This document shows, one piece after another, positions 40,320 through 49,165 of a stretch of 64,000 nt of DNA (its first letter is position 1; the number at the start of each line of letters is the position of its first letter). Below the pieces are notes generated by a model that was given only the letters and a program-made list of their open reading frames with translations, did no database searches and had not been told where the DNA came from. The position numbers were made by a program, and so were the translations under genes. The stretch is taken from the NCBI RefSeq assembly GCF_018263855.1, contig NZ_CP073318.1:7440001-7504000 (forward strand), in the 5' to 3' direction. The DNA is from Kutzneria sp. CA-103260. GTDB lineage: Bacteria; Actinomycetota; Actinomycetes; Mycobacteriales; Pseudonocardiaceae.

Positions 40320-41003
40320 GTGCCAGAGAACGAGACCGGAGTACCGGCCGCCGGATCGAAGACCCTCAGCAACGGCATCCAAGTACTCAAGGTGCTCGCG
40401 AGGCACCCAAGCGGGCTGCTGCTCACCCATCTCGCGAAGGAACTCGGCCTGCACCGGACCGTGGTGTATCGCCTGCTCGGCACACTGCAGCGCGAGCGAC
40501 TGGTGACCCAGCGGGAGGACGGTCGGTACGAACTCGGCCTCGGCGTGATCGAACTGTCCGGAGCGGTGCGGCCGAACCTCCAGGCGGCGGCACAGGGTCC
40601 ACTGCGCACGCTCGCCAACGACACCGGAGCCACGGCATTCCTGGCCGTGCTCGACGGCGACGAGGTCGTCAGCGTCAGCGTGATCGAGCCACCGCACACT
40701 CCAGTGCACGTCGCCTACCGCACCGGACTCCGCCATTCCGTCTCGCTCGGCCCCGGCCGCGCGATCCTGATCGGCCGACCGTTCGACCCCGACCTACGGC
40801 CCGACCTGGCCAAGGCCCGGGAACTCGGCTACGTGACCACGCACGACGAAATCCAACGCGGCGCATGGGGACTGTCAGCCCCCGTCACGACAGGGCGGGA
40901 ACCGGCGGAGGCCGCCGTAGGCGTCGTGGCGCTCGGACCGATCGACGAGGTCCGCATCGCCCCGTTCGTCATCGCTGCCGCCCGGGCCGTCGCACAACCC
41001 TGA
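40320..41003 (+). CDS. IclR-family transcriptional regulator
   Basis: 227 residues from GTG 40320 (AGGGAG upstream). N-terminal winged HTH: LSNGIQVLKVLARHPSGLL, then LAKELGLHRTVVYRLLGTL. The C-terminal effector domain carries LRTLANDTGATAFLAVLDG and SVSLGPGRAILIG. IclR proteins commonly control aromatic catabolic operons with a pathway intermediate as effector. Divergent from the operon at 33-40 kb and flanked by the matching box. Confidence 0.9.
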   Translation: MPENETGVPAAGSKTLSNGIQVLKVLARHPSGLLLTHLAKELGLHRTVVYRLLGTLQRERLVTQREDGRYELGLGVIELSGAVRPNLQAAAQGPLRTLANDTGATAFLAVLDGDEVVSVSVIEPPHTPVHVAYRTGLRHSVSLGPGRAILIGRPFDPDLRPDLAKARELGYVTTHDEIQRGAWGLSAPVTTGREPAEAAVGVVALGPIDEVRIAPFVIAAARAVAQP

Positions 41004-41084
41004 GCGTCGAGTTCACGACCGATCCGGAATGCCCGACGACCAGCTCCAAACAGGCCCCGCCAAGCCGCACGGCGTGACGGAGGG

Positions 41085-41147
41085 AAGACCGCTGGCGACC
41101 AGCAGTGGGATTGGGGCTGGCCGACCCACTGCTGGTGGCCAGGTCTT
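41085..41147. terminator. Long hairpin terminator after the IclR gene
   Basis: The arms at 41085-41109 and 41125-41147 pair over about 23 positions with two interruptions. The inner 12 bp, ACCAGCAGTGGG (41098-41109) and CCCACTGCTGGT (41125-41136), are perfect, with a 15-nt loop. Confidence 0.75.
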
Positions 41148-41299
41148 GCCGATGCCGTGCCTCCCCCGACCACCCGGCGCGACCGGCACCGCCTGTACGC
41201 CACCCACGTCGTCCAGGCATCCGGCACCGAAAGCGGCTGATTCAGAAGGTGTTTGAGATCTTCAAGTAGCGATGCCGAAGCGGCGCGGCCCTGGTGTCG

Positions 41300-41950
41300 G
41301 CGACGCGTGAAAACTGACCCCCTGGCGACGGGTGAAAACGGACCCCCGTCAACAGTAGGGAGTGCTCACCGTGGAGGACTGGGCGGAGATCCGCCGTCTT
41401 CACCGAGCTGAGGGCATGCCGATCAAGGCCATCGTCCGTCAGCTCGGGATCAGCCGTAACACCGTCCGCCGGGCCCTTGCCGCCGACGCCCCGCCGCACT
41501 ACCAACGGCCGGCCAAGGGATCGATCGTGGACGAGGTCGAACCACAGATCCGGCAACTGCTGGCGCAGTGGCCGACGATGCCGGCCACTGTGATCGCCGA
41601 GCGGATCGGCTGGACCCGCTCACTGACCGTGCTCAAGGAACGGGTCCGGGAGCTGCGGCCGTTGTTCGCCCCGCCGGACCCCGCCAGCCGGACCGACTAC
41701 CAGCCAGGCGAGCTGGCCCAGTGCGATCTGTGGTTCCCGCCGGTCGACGTCCCGCTCGGGTTCGGGCAGGCGGGTCGGCCGCCGGTATTGGTGATGGTGT
41801 CGGGGTATTCGCGGGTGACGACCGCGCGGATGATCCCCTCGCGGCAGTCGCCGGACCTGTTGGCCGGGCACTGGGCGCTGATCCATGGACTGGGCCGGGT
41901 GCCCAAGAGGCTGAGAGCCGGCGCGATCCGGACCGGCCGCTTGCCGTCGC
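41300..41950 (+). mobile_element. IS21-family element, left end and truncated istA
   Basis: The left end carries two direct copies of a 23-bp terminal repeat (GCGACGnGTGAAAACnGACC then CCC) at 41300-41322 and 41325-41347, the multiple-repeat end typical of IS21. An istA reading frame follows and breaks off near 41915. No istB and no right end are found before the next gene at 41979, so the element is a deletion remnant. Confidence 0.8.
41362..41950 (+). pseudogene. istA: Truncated IS21 transposase (istA fragment)
   Basis: From GTG 41362: MLTVEDWAEIRRLHRAEGMP, an HTH with AIVRQLGISRNTVRRALAAD, and the first catalytic segment GELAQCDLWFPPVDVPLGFG with its Asp. The frame matches IstA to DLLAGHWALIHGLGRVPK (about residue 185). 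The expected LVWDN segment is then missing and the sequence continues in another frame (AESRRDPDRPLAVAQPM). About 60% of the protein is absent, so it is inactive. Confidence 0.8.
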
Positions 41951-41978
41951 GCAGCCGATGCCTTCGGTCGGTGTCCCT

Positions 41979-44840
41979 TCAGGACAGTCCTGGTCCGACC
42001 GTTCGCAGTGCCGCTCGCACGTCGTCCTTGAACAGCAGCATGTTCTCCCTCTCCATCATGGCGGAATGGGCTCGCAGCCCCGCGATCGGCGCCACCGCGT
42101 ACTCCCGGGACACCGCCCGGTCACCGAGGGCGTCGTGCAACATGTGCTCACCGACGCTGCCTGCCACCTCGAAGACGTACGAGGTACCGACCAGCCCCGG
42201 GCTTGGCGAGTATCGCGCGGCCAGTTGTTGGTTCTTCTTCCACACCCGCGCGGCACGCAGCACGTCCATCGGCCCCAGTTCCGGAATGAGCAACCGGTCA
42301 CGCTGCTGTTCGTTGGTCGTGTCGAGCAGCCGCTTCAGCAGCACGGACCAGACGTCGGCGACCGAACCGTCGACGCGGATTGCCGGACTGTCGGGAAAGA
42401 CGGCCCTGTCGATCTCGGCGAGGGACTCGGTCGTGACGTGGTAGGGATCCAGCAGATCGAAGAAGGCGTCGAGTGGATGTGTCGGCGCGGTGTGCTTGGC
42501 GTTCCTGGGTGGGTCGAACAACAGCAGAGGCTGCCGTTGGTTCAGCGTGACGGCGAGTTCGTAGGCCAGGAGTGCGCCGAACGACCAACCGACCAGCACC
42601 GGCGCTGTGCCGCGCAGCCGGGTGGTGATCTCGCTGCGATAGACGCGGACGAGTTCGGGCAGATCGAGCAGCGCGTCGTCCCGCCTCGTGAGTTCCGGCG
42701 CCTGGGTGACCAGCACGAGATGATCCGGTGCGATCTCGCGAATGAGTTCCAGGTAGGCGAAGGCGAGGCCGCCCGCGGGTGGCAGGAAGACGATCGGTGT
42801 CCCACTGCCACGGCACACGGTCGTCACCGTGGGCACGGGCGTCGACGCCGATCGACAAAGCGCGTCGGCCTGCTCGCGAATCGTGCCCAGCGCCAGCATC
42901 TCCGCCAGCGAGACGGAATTCCCGAACGTGTCTCGCAACTCGGCGCACATCTTCAAGGCGTCGACGGAGGTCGCGCCCCAACGCTGGAAGACGTGGTCCC
43001 CAAGACCGATCCCCCGTACCCCGAGAAGGTCTTCCCAGATATGCCGAATCCTGGTCAGCCAAAGGCCTTGGGCCTGTCGTGACGGTGGCTTCGTCGGCTC
43101 GTCCGGATCCGTGGTGATCGACTCGTCGGGCTGCTCGGCGAGCGCCGTGCGTAGGGCGTCGACGTCCACCAGTCGTTCGGCCAGGTCGGCCAGAAAGATC
43201 GACGCCGGGTGCCCGGCCGAGGGGGCGGGGCTGCTGGGTCGGGTGGGCGCGTCGGCCGGGGCGGGCGCGGGCGGTGCGACGGCTGAGTCGACGGACAGGT
43301 CGGCGGTCCGGGTACCGTCGGGCTCGTCGCGCCAAGCCGCACCGACCCGATTCAGGAACGTCCTGGCAGGAAGGTTACGGCTGGTCGAGACTGTCGTTAT
43401 CCGCAGCCGGTCCAGCCCGTTGGCGATCGCCGTCTCGGCCAGCTTGGCGAGCACCCGGTGCTCCACGTCCCTGTGCAGCACCCGGCAGCTCAGTGCGAAC
43501 GCGTCCACATGCAGTGCCGTTGCCTCGACGGCGTAACTCACCGCGCCGGTGAGACCGTAGTCGCCGAACCGATCCGCCACGTCCACCACCAACAGACCGC
43601 GGTCGGTTCGAGCCAGGTTCGCGGCCAACACGGTTTCGTCCAGCGCCCGAGACGACGTGGTGAACTGCGTCGTTCGCTCGCTCAACTGGGCGACTCTGGG
43701 CAGGTCCTCGGGCAGGGCAGGCCGCACGTCCACCACCAAACCCAGCGTGGCGACGAACTCCGCCTTGTCGGGCGCTTCGGCCATGGCCCTGCGCCTGCGC
43801 GCGGCGGACCTGTAGTTGCCCAACCTGCCGCTGTCCGCCGACGTCGTCCTGGACACGTCGAAGGCCCACATCCGGTCCACGAAGCCGGGCACGTCGCCGT
43901 CGTGCTGGGGAAACCTCACCGTCCACACGGACGGCAGTGATTCACGCATCCGAGCGCACTCACCCGGATTGTCATCCAGGAACACGAACGAGTCGACCGA
44001 CAGGTCCAGATCGTCGGCCACACTCGCGAGCAGATCCGGCTTGGGTGACCAGCCTGCGCGAACCACGACGAAGTCGTCCAACGTGAGCGGAAACGCCGGC
44101 ACACGGCGGAAGGCCGCCTCGATGTCCGCTGGCGCGTTCTGACTCACCAGACACAGCAACACACCCCGCCGGCCCAGGTCGCGCAGCGTCCGCTGGAACA
44201 GTGCACGACCGTTGCCCAGCCTCAACTCGTCGGCGGGGACCTCGGAACATGCGCCCTCCCATAGGGTGTAGTCCGCATCCACGGCGATGGCCTTGACCGG
44301 CACGCGTTCCCGCTCGTGCACCGCTCTCATCGTCGCGGTGGCGCAGGCGGTCAGGAGGTCATTCGTAGGCAGCTGCAACCCATCGGATTGGACCGTGCGG
44401 TAGTGATCACGTACGGAGTACCGCTGGACGACATCCGCCGACGCGACAACCGAAACCGACGGCAGGGCTCGCAGTCGCGCGGTCACCTCGGCCTCGTACG
44501 CCGCGGCCACGTCGGTATCGCCGACGGACGGGCACAGGCAGACGACGGCGCCCCTGGTGAATCGTGCCCCAGCGCCGGCCAGGCTTCGTTCCAGTTCGGC
44601 CAGGTTGGCTTCGAAGCGCTCGTCGGCCTCGGTGCCCGTGCCCGCGGCCCAGTCGAGAACGCGGACCAACAGGATGTCCCATGCCACCGGCTCGTCGTCG
44701 CCGTGATGGCGGAAGTGCACCGAATTGTCGCTCACGTACTCGAATCCGATGTCGAGTCCGAGGCGGCCGGCGAGAGCACGGAACGGTCGGATCACGGGCC
44801 GTGCCGGAAACGTGGCCGCGACGCGGACACGACGGCTCAT
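41979..44840 (-). CDS. FkbH-like HAD / acyl carrier / thioesterase fusion protein
   Basis: 953 residues. Residues 1-175 form an FkbH-type N-terminal domain. The HAD domain shows D188-x-D190-x-T192 (IAVDADYTLWEG), LVSQN near 230 and FLDDNPGECARMRE near 285, followed by a GNAT-like C-terminal subdomain to about 515. A Pro/Ala-rich linker leads to a carrier domain (DHVFQRWGATSVDALKM, S625 as the phosphopantetheine site) and a thioesterase (GWSFG, S753). FkbH proteins load 1,3-bisphosphoglycerate as glyceryl on a carrier protein. Here loading, carrier and release are on one chain, suggesting a C3 unit made and offloaded without a PKS. Its start overlaps the TauD-like stop (ATGA). Confidence 0.85.
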   Translation of the reverse strand: MSRRVRVAATFPARPVIRPFRALAGRLGLDIGFEYVSDNSVHFRHHGDDEPVAWDILLVRVLDWAAGTGTEADERFEANLAELERSLAGAGARFTRGAVVCLCPSVGDTDVAAAYEAEVTARLRALPSVSVVASADVVQRYSVRDHYRTVQSDGLQLPTNDLLTACATATMRAVHERERVPVKAIAVDADYTLWEGACSEVPADELRLGNGRALFQRTLRDLGRRGVLLCLVSQNAPADIEAAFRRVPAFPLTLDDFVVVRAGWSPKPDLLASVADDLDLSVDSFVFLDDNPGECARMRESLPSVWTVRFPQHDGDVPGFVDRMWAFDVSRTTSADSGRLGNYRSAARRRRAMAEAPDKAEFVATLGLVVDVRPALPEDLPRVAQLSERTTQFTTSSRALDETVLAANLARTDRGLLVVDVADRFGDYGLTGAVSYAVEATALHVDAFALSCRVLHRDVEHRVLAKLAETAIANGLDRLRITTVSTSRNLPARTFLNRVGAAWRDEPDGTRTADLSVDSAVAPPAPAPADAPTRPSSPAPSAGHPASIFLADLAERLVDVDALRTALAEQPDESITTDPDEPTKPPSRQAQGLWLTRIRHIWEDLLGVRGIGLGDHVFQRWGATSVDALKMCAELRDTFGNSVSLAEMLALGTIREQADALCRSASTPVPTVTTVCRGSGTPIVFLPPAGGLAFAYLELIREIAPDHLVLVTQAPELTRRDDALLDLPELVRVYRSEITTRLRGTAPVLVGWSFGALLAYELAVTLNQRQPLLLFDPPRNAKHTAPTHPLDAFFDLLDPYHVTTESLAEIDRAVFPDSPAIRVDGSVADVWSVLLKRLLDTTNEQQRDRLLIPELGPMDVLRAARVWKKNQQLAARYSPSPGLVGTSYVFEVAGSVGEHMLHDALGDRAVSREYAVAPIAGLRAHSAMMERENMLLFKDDVRAALRTVGPGLS

Positions 44841-45742
44841 GCCCCGTGCCCGTTCGCTCGCCCGGAGTCGTCGAAATCGACCTTGCAGTGGACAAGGACG
44901 CGACGCGAGCCGACCGGGTCGGCGATGCCTCGGCGACCGTGCAGCAGACGCTTGTTGTTGATGACGAGAACGTCGTCCTCACCCAGCATGAACTCGTGTG
45001 TGCGCCTGCTGTTCGCCAGTGCGGCGTCCACGGTGCCTGCGAAGTCGAACGTGTCGTCGTCCAGTAGCGCGCCGTCCCGGTCCCGCGCCTCGGCGATTCG
45101 GTAGAGCTGCCACCGGATGTCGTTCCCCGCCAGTGCCGGCGCCCAGGTCGTACCGCCGCCCAGGTCGGGGTCGATGGCCCACGGCAGCGGCTGCGTACGC
45201 AACCGCTCGACGGCAGCCGTGCCGAGCCCCCTCGTCGTGTTCAGTTCCTCGATCGCATCGTCCAACGGTAGAACCAGCGACGTGCCTTCGGATGCCTGGT
45301 CGGGCTTCCTGCACAACATGACGGTCACGTCATTGGGCGCGGGCCAGTTGGTGCTGTCCGAGTGCAGGAACTCCGTCAGCACACCCCAACCCGCCGATGT
45401 CGATGCGGCCGAGGGCCGCAACTCACGCAGGACCGCGAAGGTGGGGTCCGGGTAGGGCTGCACGGGTTTCCCGACCAGACAGGCGACAACACCGAACAGG
45501 ATGTTGTCGGGATCGAAGTGCATGCCGCGCAGCACGGCGTAGTACGGATACCGGCGCAGTCGCCGCACCAGTTCGCCGCCGAGTTCCGTGAACGCCTCCG
45601 ACCGCGCCAGCACGGAACTGACCAACGCCGTCCGGAATTCCGCGTCCAACAGCATCCGTTCGGACGCGGGCCGCCAGTCGGGCTCGATCAGCGCACCCAA
45701 GTCACTTCGGGGCCGCAGCACGGCCCGCGTATCAACGGTCAT
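44837..45742 (-). CDS. TauD/clavaminate synthase-like Fe(II)/2OG oxygenase
   Basis: 301 residues from ATG 45742. The iron ligands are visible as EFLHSDSTNWP (H-x-D) and NNKRLLHGRRG (distal His), and the 2-oxoglutarate-binding Arg in GSRRVLVHCKV. A central region reads PYPDPTFAVLRELRPS. The family hydroxylates or desaturates amino-acid-like or small acyl substrates. First gene of the two-gene operon with the FkbH-ACP-TE fusion (4-bp overlap), so it may act on the carrier-bound or released C3-derived unit. Confidence 0.8.
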   Translation of the reverse strand: MTVDTRAVLRPRSDLGALIEPDWRPASERMLLDAEFRTALVSSVLARSEAFTELGGELVRRLRRYPYYAVLRGMHFDPDNILFGVVACLVGKPVQPYPDPTFAVLRELRPSAASTSAGWGVLTEFLHSDSTNWPAPNDVTVMLCRKPDQASEGTSLVLPLDDAIEELNTTRGLGTAAVERLRTQPLPWAIDPDLGGGTTWAPALAGNDIRWQLYRIAEARDRDGALLDDDTFDFAGTVDAALANSRRTHEFMLGEDDVLVINNKRLLHGRRGIADPVGSRRVLVHCKVDFDDSGRANGHGA

Positions 45743-46016
45743 ACGACATCCCCGATGGTTGATCCCATTCGCACCCGACCTCGCTCAACGGCCAAGCATC
45801 CTCGCCGACCCAAAGTCAATCCAGCCGCCGACTTCGATGTGATAAACCTCATAGCTGTTGCCAACAAATTTCTCGACCCGCCCACACTCTCCAACTGCGC
45901 TTATCGCAGGCCCACCACGGACAATATCTTCGATAAATCCACCACATTCGTCCGAACGAGTGATGACGACCGATCTGATAAGAGACCGTGATGACACGGC
46001 CACCCGTGGCCGCAGG
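45743..46016. promoter_or_regulatory. AT-rich divergent control region, disrupted by IS701
   Basis: About 270 bp of noticeably AT-richer sequence upstream of the TauD-like gene, ending in the target-site copy CAGG at 46013-46016. Without the IS701 element it would join directly to the SxtJ-like gene start (48926), making a single divergent promoter region for both arms of the locus. Confidence 0.6.
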
Positions 46017-46018
46017 TA

Positions 46019-46377
46019 CTACATTCCGAGGTCGAGTGGGAGTGAGTCACCTCGTCGGCGGTAATGGCTGATCATGGCTCTGGTCTGATGGACTTGGCGC
46101 CACACGGCACGGGCGATCGCAGCGGCGACACCCGCAGCACGAACCAGTGTCGTCGCGGCCAGCAGCCCACGGATCGCCGCGGTCGACAACGGGAGAACGG
46201 CCGACCTCAGCAGATCACCTGCCCCTCCCGGGGCGTGGCGTGTTTTCCCTGGCTGGCGCGGGTCACCGCGAGGAAAGCCTGGGCCAGCATGCACATCGTG
46301 ACGTGCCGATGCCACCCGACCCACTTGCGGACCTGGTAGGCGTCCATCCCGAGCTGGTCTTTGCCGGTCTTGTTGTC
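46019..46377 (-). pseudogene. IS701 transposase, C-terminal part
   Basis: Reading on the minus strand from the IS110 junction: NKTGKDQLGMDAYQVRKWVG, then WHRHVTMCMLAQAFLAVTRA, then a stop at 46207. The next frame continues the family C-terminus (STAAIRGLLAA, AIARAVWRQVHQTRAMISHY, RRRGDSLPL) to 46019. A one-base shift in the G-rich stretch near 46215 explains this. It is the continuation of the N-terminal part at 47843-48868. Confidence 0.8.
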
Positions 46378-46602
46378 CCTACCTTCTTCTGTGCCTGATC
46401 TGGTCATTCGTAGGATCGGAGGGCCCAGGGGCTCCGGGTGTGGCTGTCATGTTGTTGCCGCTGGTGTGGCTGAGGAGGATTGGCCGCCCGGAGCCCCGCG
46501 ACGACTCCGGCCGCTGATTGGGATCCGCGATGCTGATCGCTGTGTAGGGACACGTCGGCGAGGTCGTCCGCTGGGACTGGAACAACAACAACGGAGGTGA
46601 CC
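46378..46602 (+). ncRNA. Predicted bridge-RNA-bearing left end of the IS110 element
   Basis: IS110-family elements of the IS621 type encode a structured bridge RNA in the non-coding end upstream of the recombinase; it base-pairs with target and donor DNA. This 225-bp left end, against 40 bp on the right, is the only place it could be. I infer it from position. The loops were not modelled. Confidence 0.35.
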
Positions 46603-47802
46603 GTGCCCGAACTGTGGGCCGGTGTGGACGCGGGCAAGACCCACCATCACTGCACGGTGATCAACACCGACGGCACCAAGGTGCTCTCCCGCCGAGTGGC
46701 CAACAACGAGGCTGACCTGCTGGAACTGATCGGCGACGTGCGGGAACTGGCCTCGGATGTGCTGTGGGCGATCGACCTGAACGCCGGCGGCGGCGCGCTG
46801 CTGATCGCCCTGCTGGTCAACCACGGGCAGAAGCTGCTCTACATCCCCGGCCGCACCGTCCACCACGCCTCCGGGAGCTACCGCGGAGATGGCAAGAGCG
46901 ACGCCAAAGACGCCCTCGTCATCGCCGACCAGGCCCGCATGCGCCGTGACCTGCACCCGGTCACCACCGGCGACGAGATCGCGGTGGAGCTGCGGATCCT
47001 GACGGCCCGCCGGTACGACTTGGCCGCCGACCGCACCCGGGCGATCAACCGGTTGCGCGCCCAACTCCTGGAGTACTTCCCCGCTCTGGAGCGGGCGTTC
47101 GACTACAGCAAGTCCAAGGCCGCGCTGGTCCTGCTGACCGGCTACCAAACCCCCGCCGCGCTGCGGGAGTGTGGCCAGGACCAGCTCGCCAGTTGGCTGC
47201 GGGGCCGGAAGGTCCGCAACAGTGCGGCGGTCGCCGCCACCACTGTGAAGGCTGCGCAGGCGCAGTTCACCACCATTCCGGGAGTGGCGACGGCCGCAGC
47301 CATGGTGGCCCGGCTGGCGAAGGGGATGATGGCCTTGGATGAGGAGATCGCGGAGACCGACACGCTCATCGAGGGCCGGTTTCGCCGGCACCGCCACGCC
47401 GCCGCCGTGCTGAGCATGCCCGGCATCGGGCCGTTGCTCGGCGCCGAGTTCATCGCGTTGACCGGCGGGGACATGACCGTGTTCGGCAGCGCCGACCGGC
47501 TTGCGGGTGTCGCGGGCCTGGCCCCGGTGCCCAAGGACTCCGGACGGGTCCAGGACAACCTGCGCCGTCCACACCGCTACAACCGACGCCTGCTGCGCAT
47601 GTTCTACCTCTCCGCGCAGGTCGCCACCCGGTGGTGTCCCACGTCGAAAGCGTTCTATGACCGCAAAAGGCGCGAGGGTAAGACGCACAAGCAGGCGACA
47701 CTCGCCCTTGCCCGCCGACGTTTGAGCGTCCTGTGGGCCCTCATCCGCGACAACCGCACCTTCCAGGCCAGCACGCCCCAACCAGGCGCCGTCGCGGCCT
47801 GA
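46603..47802 (+). CDS. IS110-family DEDD recombinase (transposase)
   Basis: 399 residues from GTG 46603, which has GGAGG five bases upstream; an earlier in-frame GTG at 46597 overlaps that SD. The RuvC-like DEDD domain shows LWAGVDAGKTHHH, AIDLNAGGGALL and GKSDAKDALVIADQA. The C-terminal Transposase_20 domain has LSMPGIGPLLGAEFIALTGG and AGLAPVPKDSGR with the catalytic serine. Full length and uninterrupted, so potentially active. It catalyses bridge-RNA-guided recombination in this family. Confidence 0.9.
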   Translation: MPELWAGVDAGKTHHHCTVINTDGTKVLSRRVANNEADLLELIGDVRELASDVLWAIDLNAGGGALLIALLVNHGQKLLYIPGRTVHHASGSYRGDGKSDAKDALVIADQARMRRDLHPVTTGDEIAVELRILTARRYDLAADRTRAINRLRAQLLEYFPALERAFDYSKSKAALVLLTGYQTPAALRECGQDQLASWLRGRKVRNSAAVAATTVKAAQAQFTTIPGVATAAAMVARLAKGMMALDEEIAETDTLIEGRFRRHRHAAAVLSMPGIGPLLGAEFIALTGGDMTVFGSADRLAGVAGLAPVPKDSGRVQDNLRRPHRYNRRLLRMFYLSAQVATRWCPTSKAFYDRKRREGKTHKQATLALARRRLSVLWALIRDNRTFQASTPQPGAVAA

Positions 47803-47839
47803 CGAACTCGTGGACCGTCACCGCCGCCGCTTGACAACC

Positions 47840-48868
47840 TCATTGGGATTCCTCCTCGATCTTCCAGCGCAGCCCGGCGGCCCGCACCATCTCGGCCATC
47901 GTCGTGGACAGCAGGGCGTGCACCAGGAAGTACTCGATGTCGTAGGACGCGGGTTGTCCCTTGCGCCTGCGCATGTCCTTGGACCGTCGGATCAGCAGCG
48001 TGTGGGCGAATCCGTCGGTCGGGTCTTGTCCTTTCACCCGCACCGCGTGCATCGCCCAGTCATACAGCCGGGCGCCCTTGCTCCCCTCACCCGCCGACCG
48101 ACGCTCCCACCGCTGGGCGCGGCCGGTCAGAATGTCCTTGCAGCACAACGCCTTCCCCCGCGCGTCGACCAACGACAGATCGACCGGCACCGCCATCACA
48201 TAGCGGAGGGCGTTGTCGTGGCAGAACGCCCGCAGACCTGGATCACGACCGTAGCCGGAGTCCGCCGCGAACCACCCGAACACCACGTCCGCCGCGAGCA
48301 CCCGCGCCAGCATCCGTTGCACCAGTTGGGGCTTGGTCGCGAACTCCCGCTCGGCGGGTATCCCCGCGGCTCGGCAGCGGTCCGGAGCCGCCGTCCACGA
48401 CTCCGGCAGGTAGAGCTCCCGGTCGATGAACGCGTGCCCGGCCTCGGTGGCATAGGTCAGCATCGGCATGACCTGACAGTTCTCGATCTGGTTGGTCAGC
48501 CCGCAGTGCTGGGGTGCGACCCCCACGCTGTTGCTGCCCTTCTTGATGGCCTGGGTGTCATCGGCGACCAGGATCGCGTCGGTGGCTCCCAGGCCCGCCA
48601 CCACGTAGTCGCGGACCAGGTCGCGCAGCACGTCGGCGTCCCAGACCGCGCCATCGAGCAGGTGCTCGACCGGGCGTGGGGTGGGCAGTCCCGCGTGCTC
48701 AGCCAAGCCCCAGGAGTTCTTCTTGGGCACGTCGGCCAGCAACGCGCGCAGCATCAGCCCGAACGTCTTCTTCGGTTCGGGGCGGGTGAACATCCAGCTC
48801 AGGCGGTCGGTCAGGGTTTGAAGGTCAGCGTCCCAGGCGGCGATGTCCTGGGCGGTCACCTGCTCCAC
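47840..48868 (-). pseudogene. IS701 transposase, N-terminal part
   Basis: 342 residues from GTG 48868: MEQVTAQDIAAWDADLQTLT, a DDE-type first Asp region (AILVADDTQAIKKGSNSVGV), WFAADSGYGRDPGLRAFC with the second Asp, and AAGLRWKIEEESQ at the IS110 junction, where a TGA from the inserted element ends the frame. The catalytic Glu and C-terminus lie on the far side of the IS110 insertion. Confidence 0.85.
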
Positions 48869-48925
48869 ACCAACATCAACAACGACTCACCCCGGCACAT
48901 TCCTTGATCTGGGAATGTAGTACAG

Positions 48926-49165
48926 GTGACCAAACGGTCCACGAGCGCCACGGCAAAAACCCTTCAGCATGTTTTGCTCACCCCTCTGGTCGGGATCGTC
49001 TTCTTCCTCGTGCTGACTCCGATCGGCGTCGTGCTCCGTCGCGTCATCGACCCGCTGCAACTTCGGTGGCGCAGTGACCGGGCGAGCTACTGGAGCGCGC
49101 CCCACGGCCTGGCCCAGGTCGAGGAGACGTCATCGGCTCACCCGCGCGCACGCCGGAATTCGTGA
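48926..49165 (+). CDS. SxtJ-like small membrane protein
   Basis: 79 residues from GTG 48926; its first base belongs to the IS701 target duplication. One membrane helix (LLTPLVGIVFFLVLTPIGVV) is followed by a motif typical of SxtJ-family proteins: LRRVIDPLQLRW, then SYWSAP. SxtJ proteins are usually about 130 residues with more membrane segments, so this is a short version. In the pre-insertion sequence an in-frame stop lies just upstream, so it was already short before IS701 arrived. It overlaps the SGNH gene by 4 bp (GTGA). Transcription may now depend on the IS. Confidence 0.6.
   Translation: MTKRSTSATAKTLQHVLLTPLVGIVFFLVLTPIGVVLRRVIDPLQLRWRSDRASYWSAPHGLAQVEETSSAHPRARRNS

Larger units (their letters stand above)
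46378..47842 (+). mobile_element. IS110-family element inserted in the IS701 transposase gene
   Basis: A 1,465-bp segment separates two halves of the IS701 transposase frame (…RWKIEEESQ on one side and NKTGKDQLG on the other). It carries one recombinase gene, about 225 bp of non-coding DNA at its left end and only 40 bp at its right. There are no terminal inverted repeats, as usual for IS110. The exact ends may be off by a few bases because the junction shares a short GTC/GAC-type sequence. Confidence 0.75.
46017..48922. mobile_element. IS701-family element, interrupted by an IS110-family element
   Basis: The ends are perfect 11-bp inverted repeats, TACTACATTCC (46017-46027) and GGAATGTAGTA (48912-48922), extending imperfectly to about 20 bp. 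They are flanked by a 4-bp target duplication CAGG (46013-46016 and 48923-48926). The single transposase gene runs on the minus strand but is split by a nested IS110 element at 46378-47842 and frameshifted near 46210, so the element cannot move on its own. Confidence 0.85.

Noticed and set aside
46447..47781. Minus-strand frame opposite the IS110 recombinase
   Set aside because: Antisense shadow; the plus strand has the DEDD and Transposase_20 motifs.
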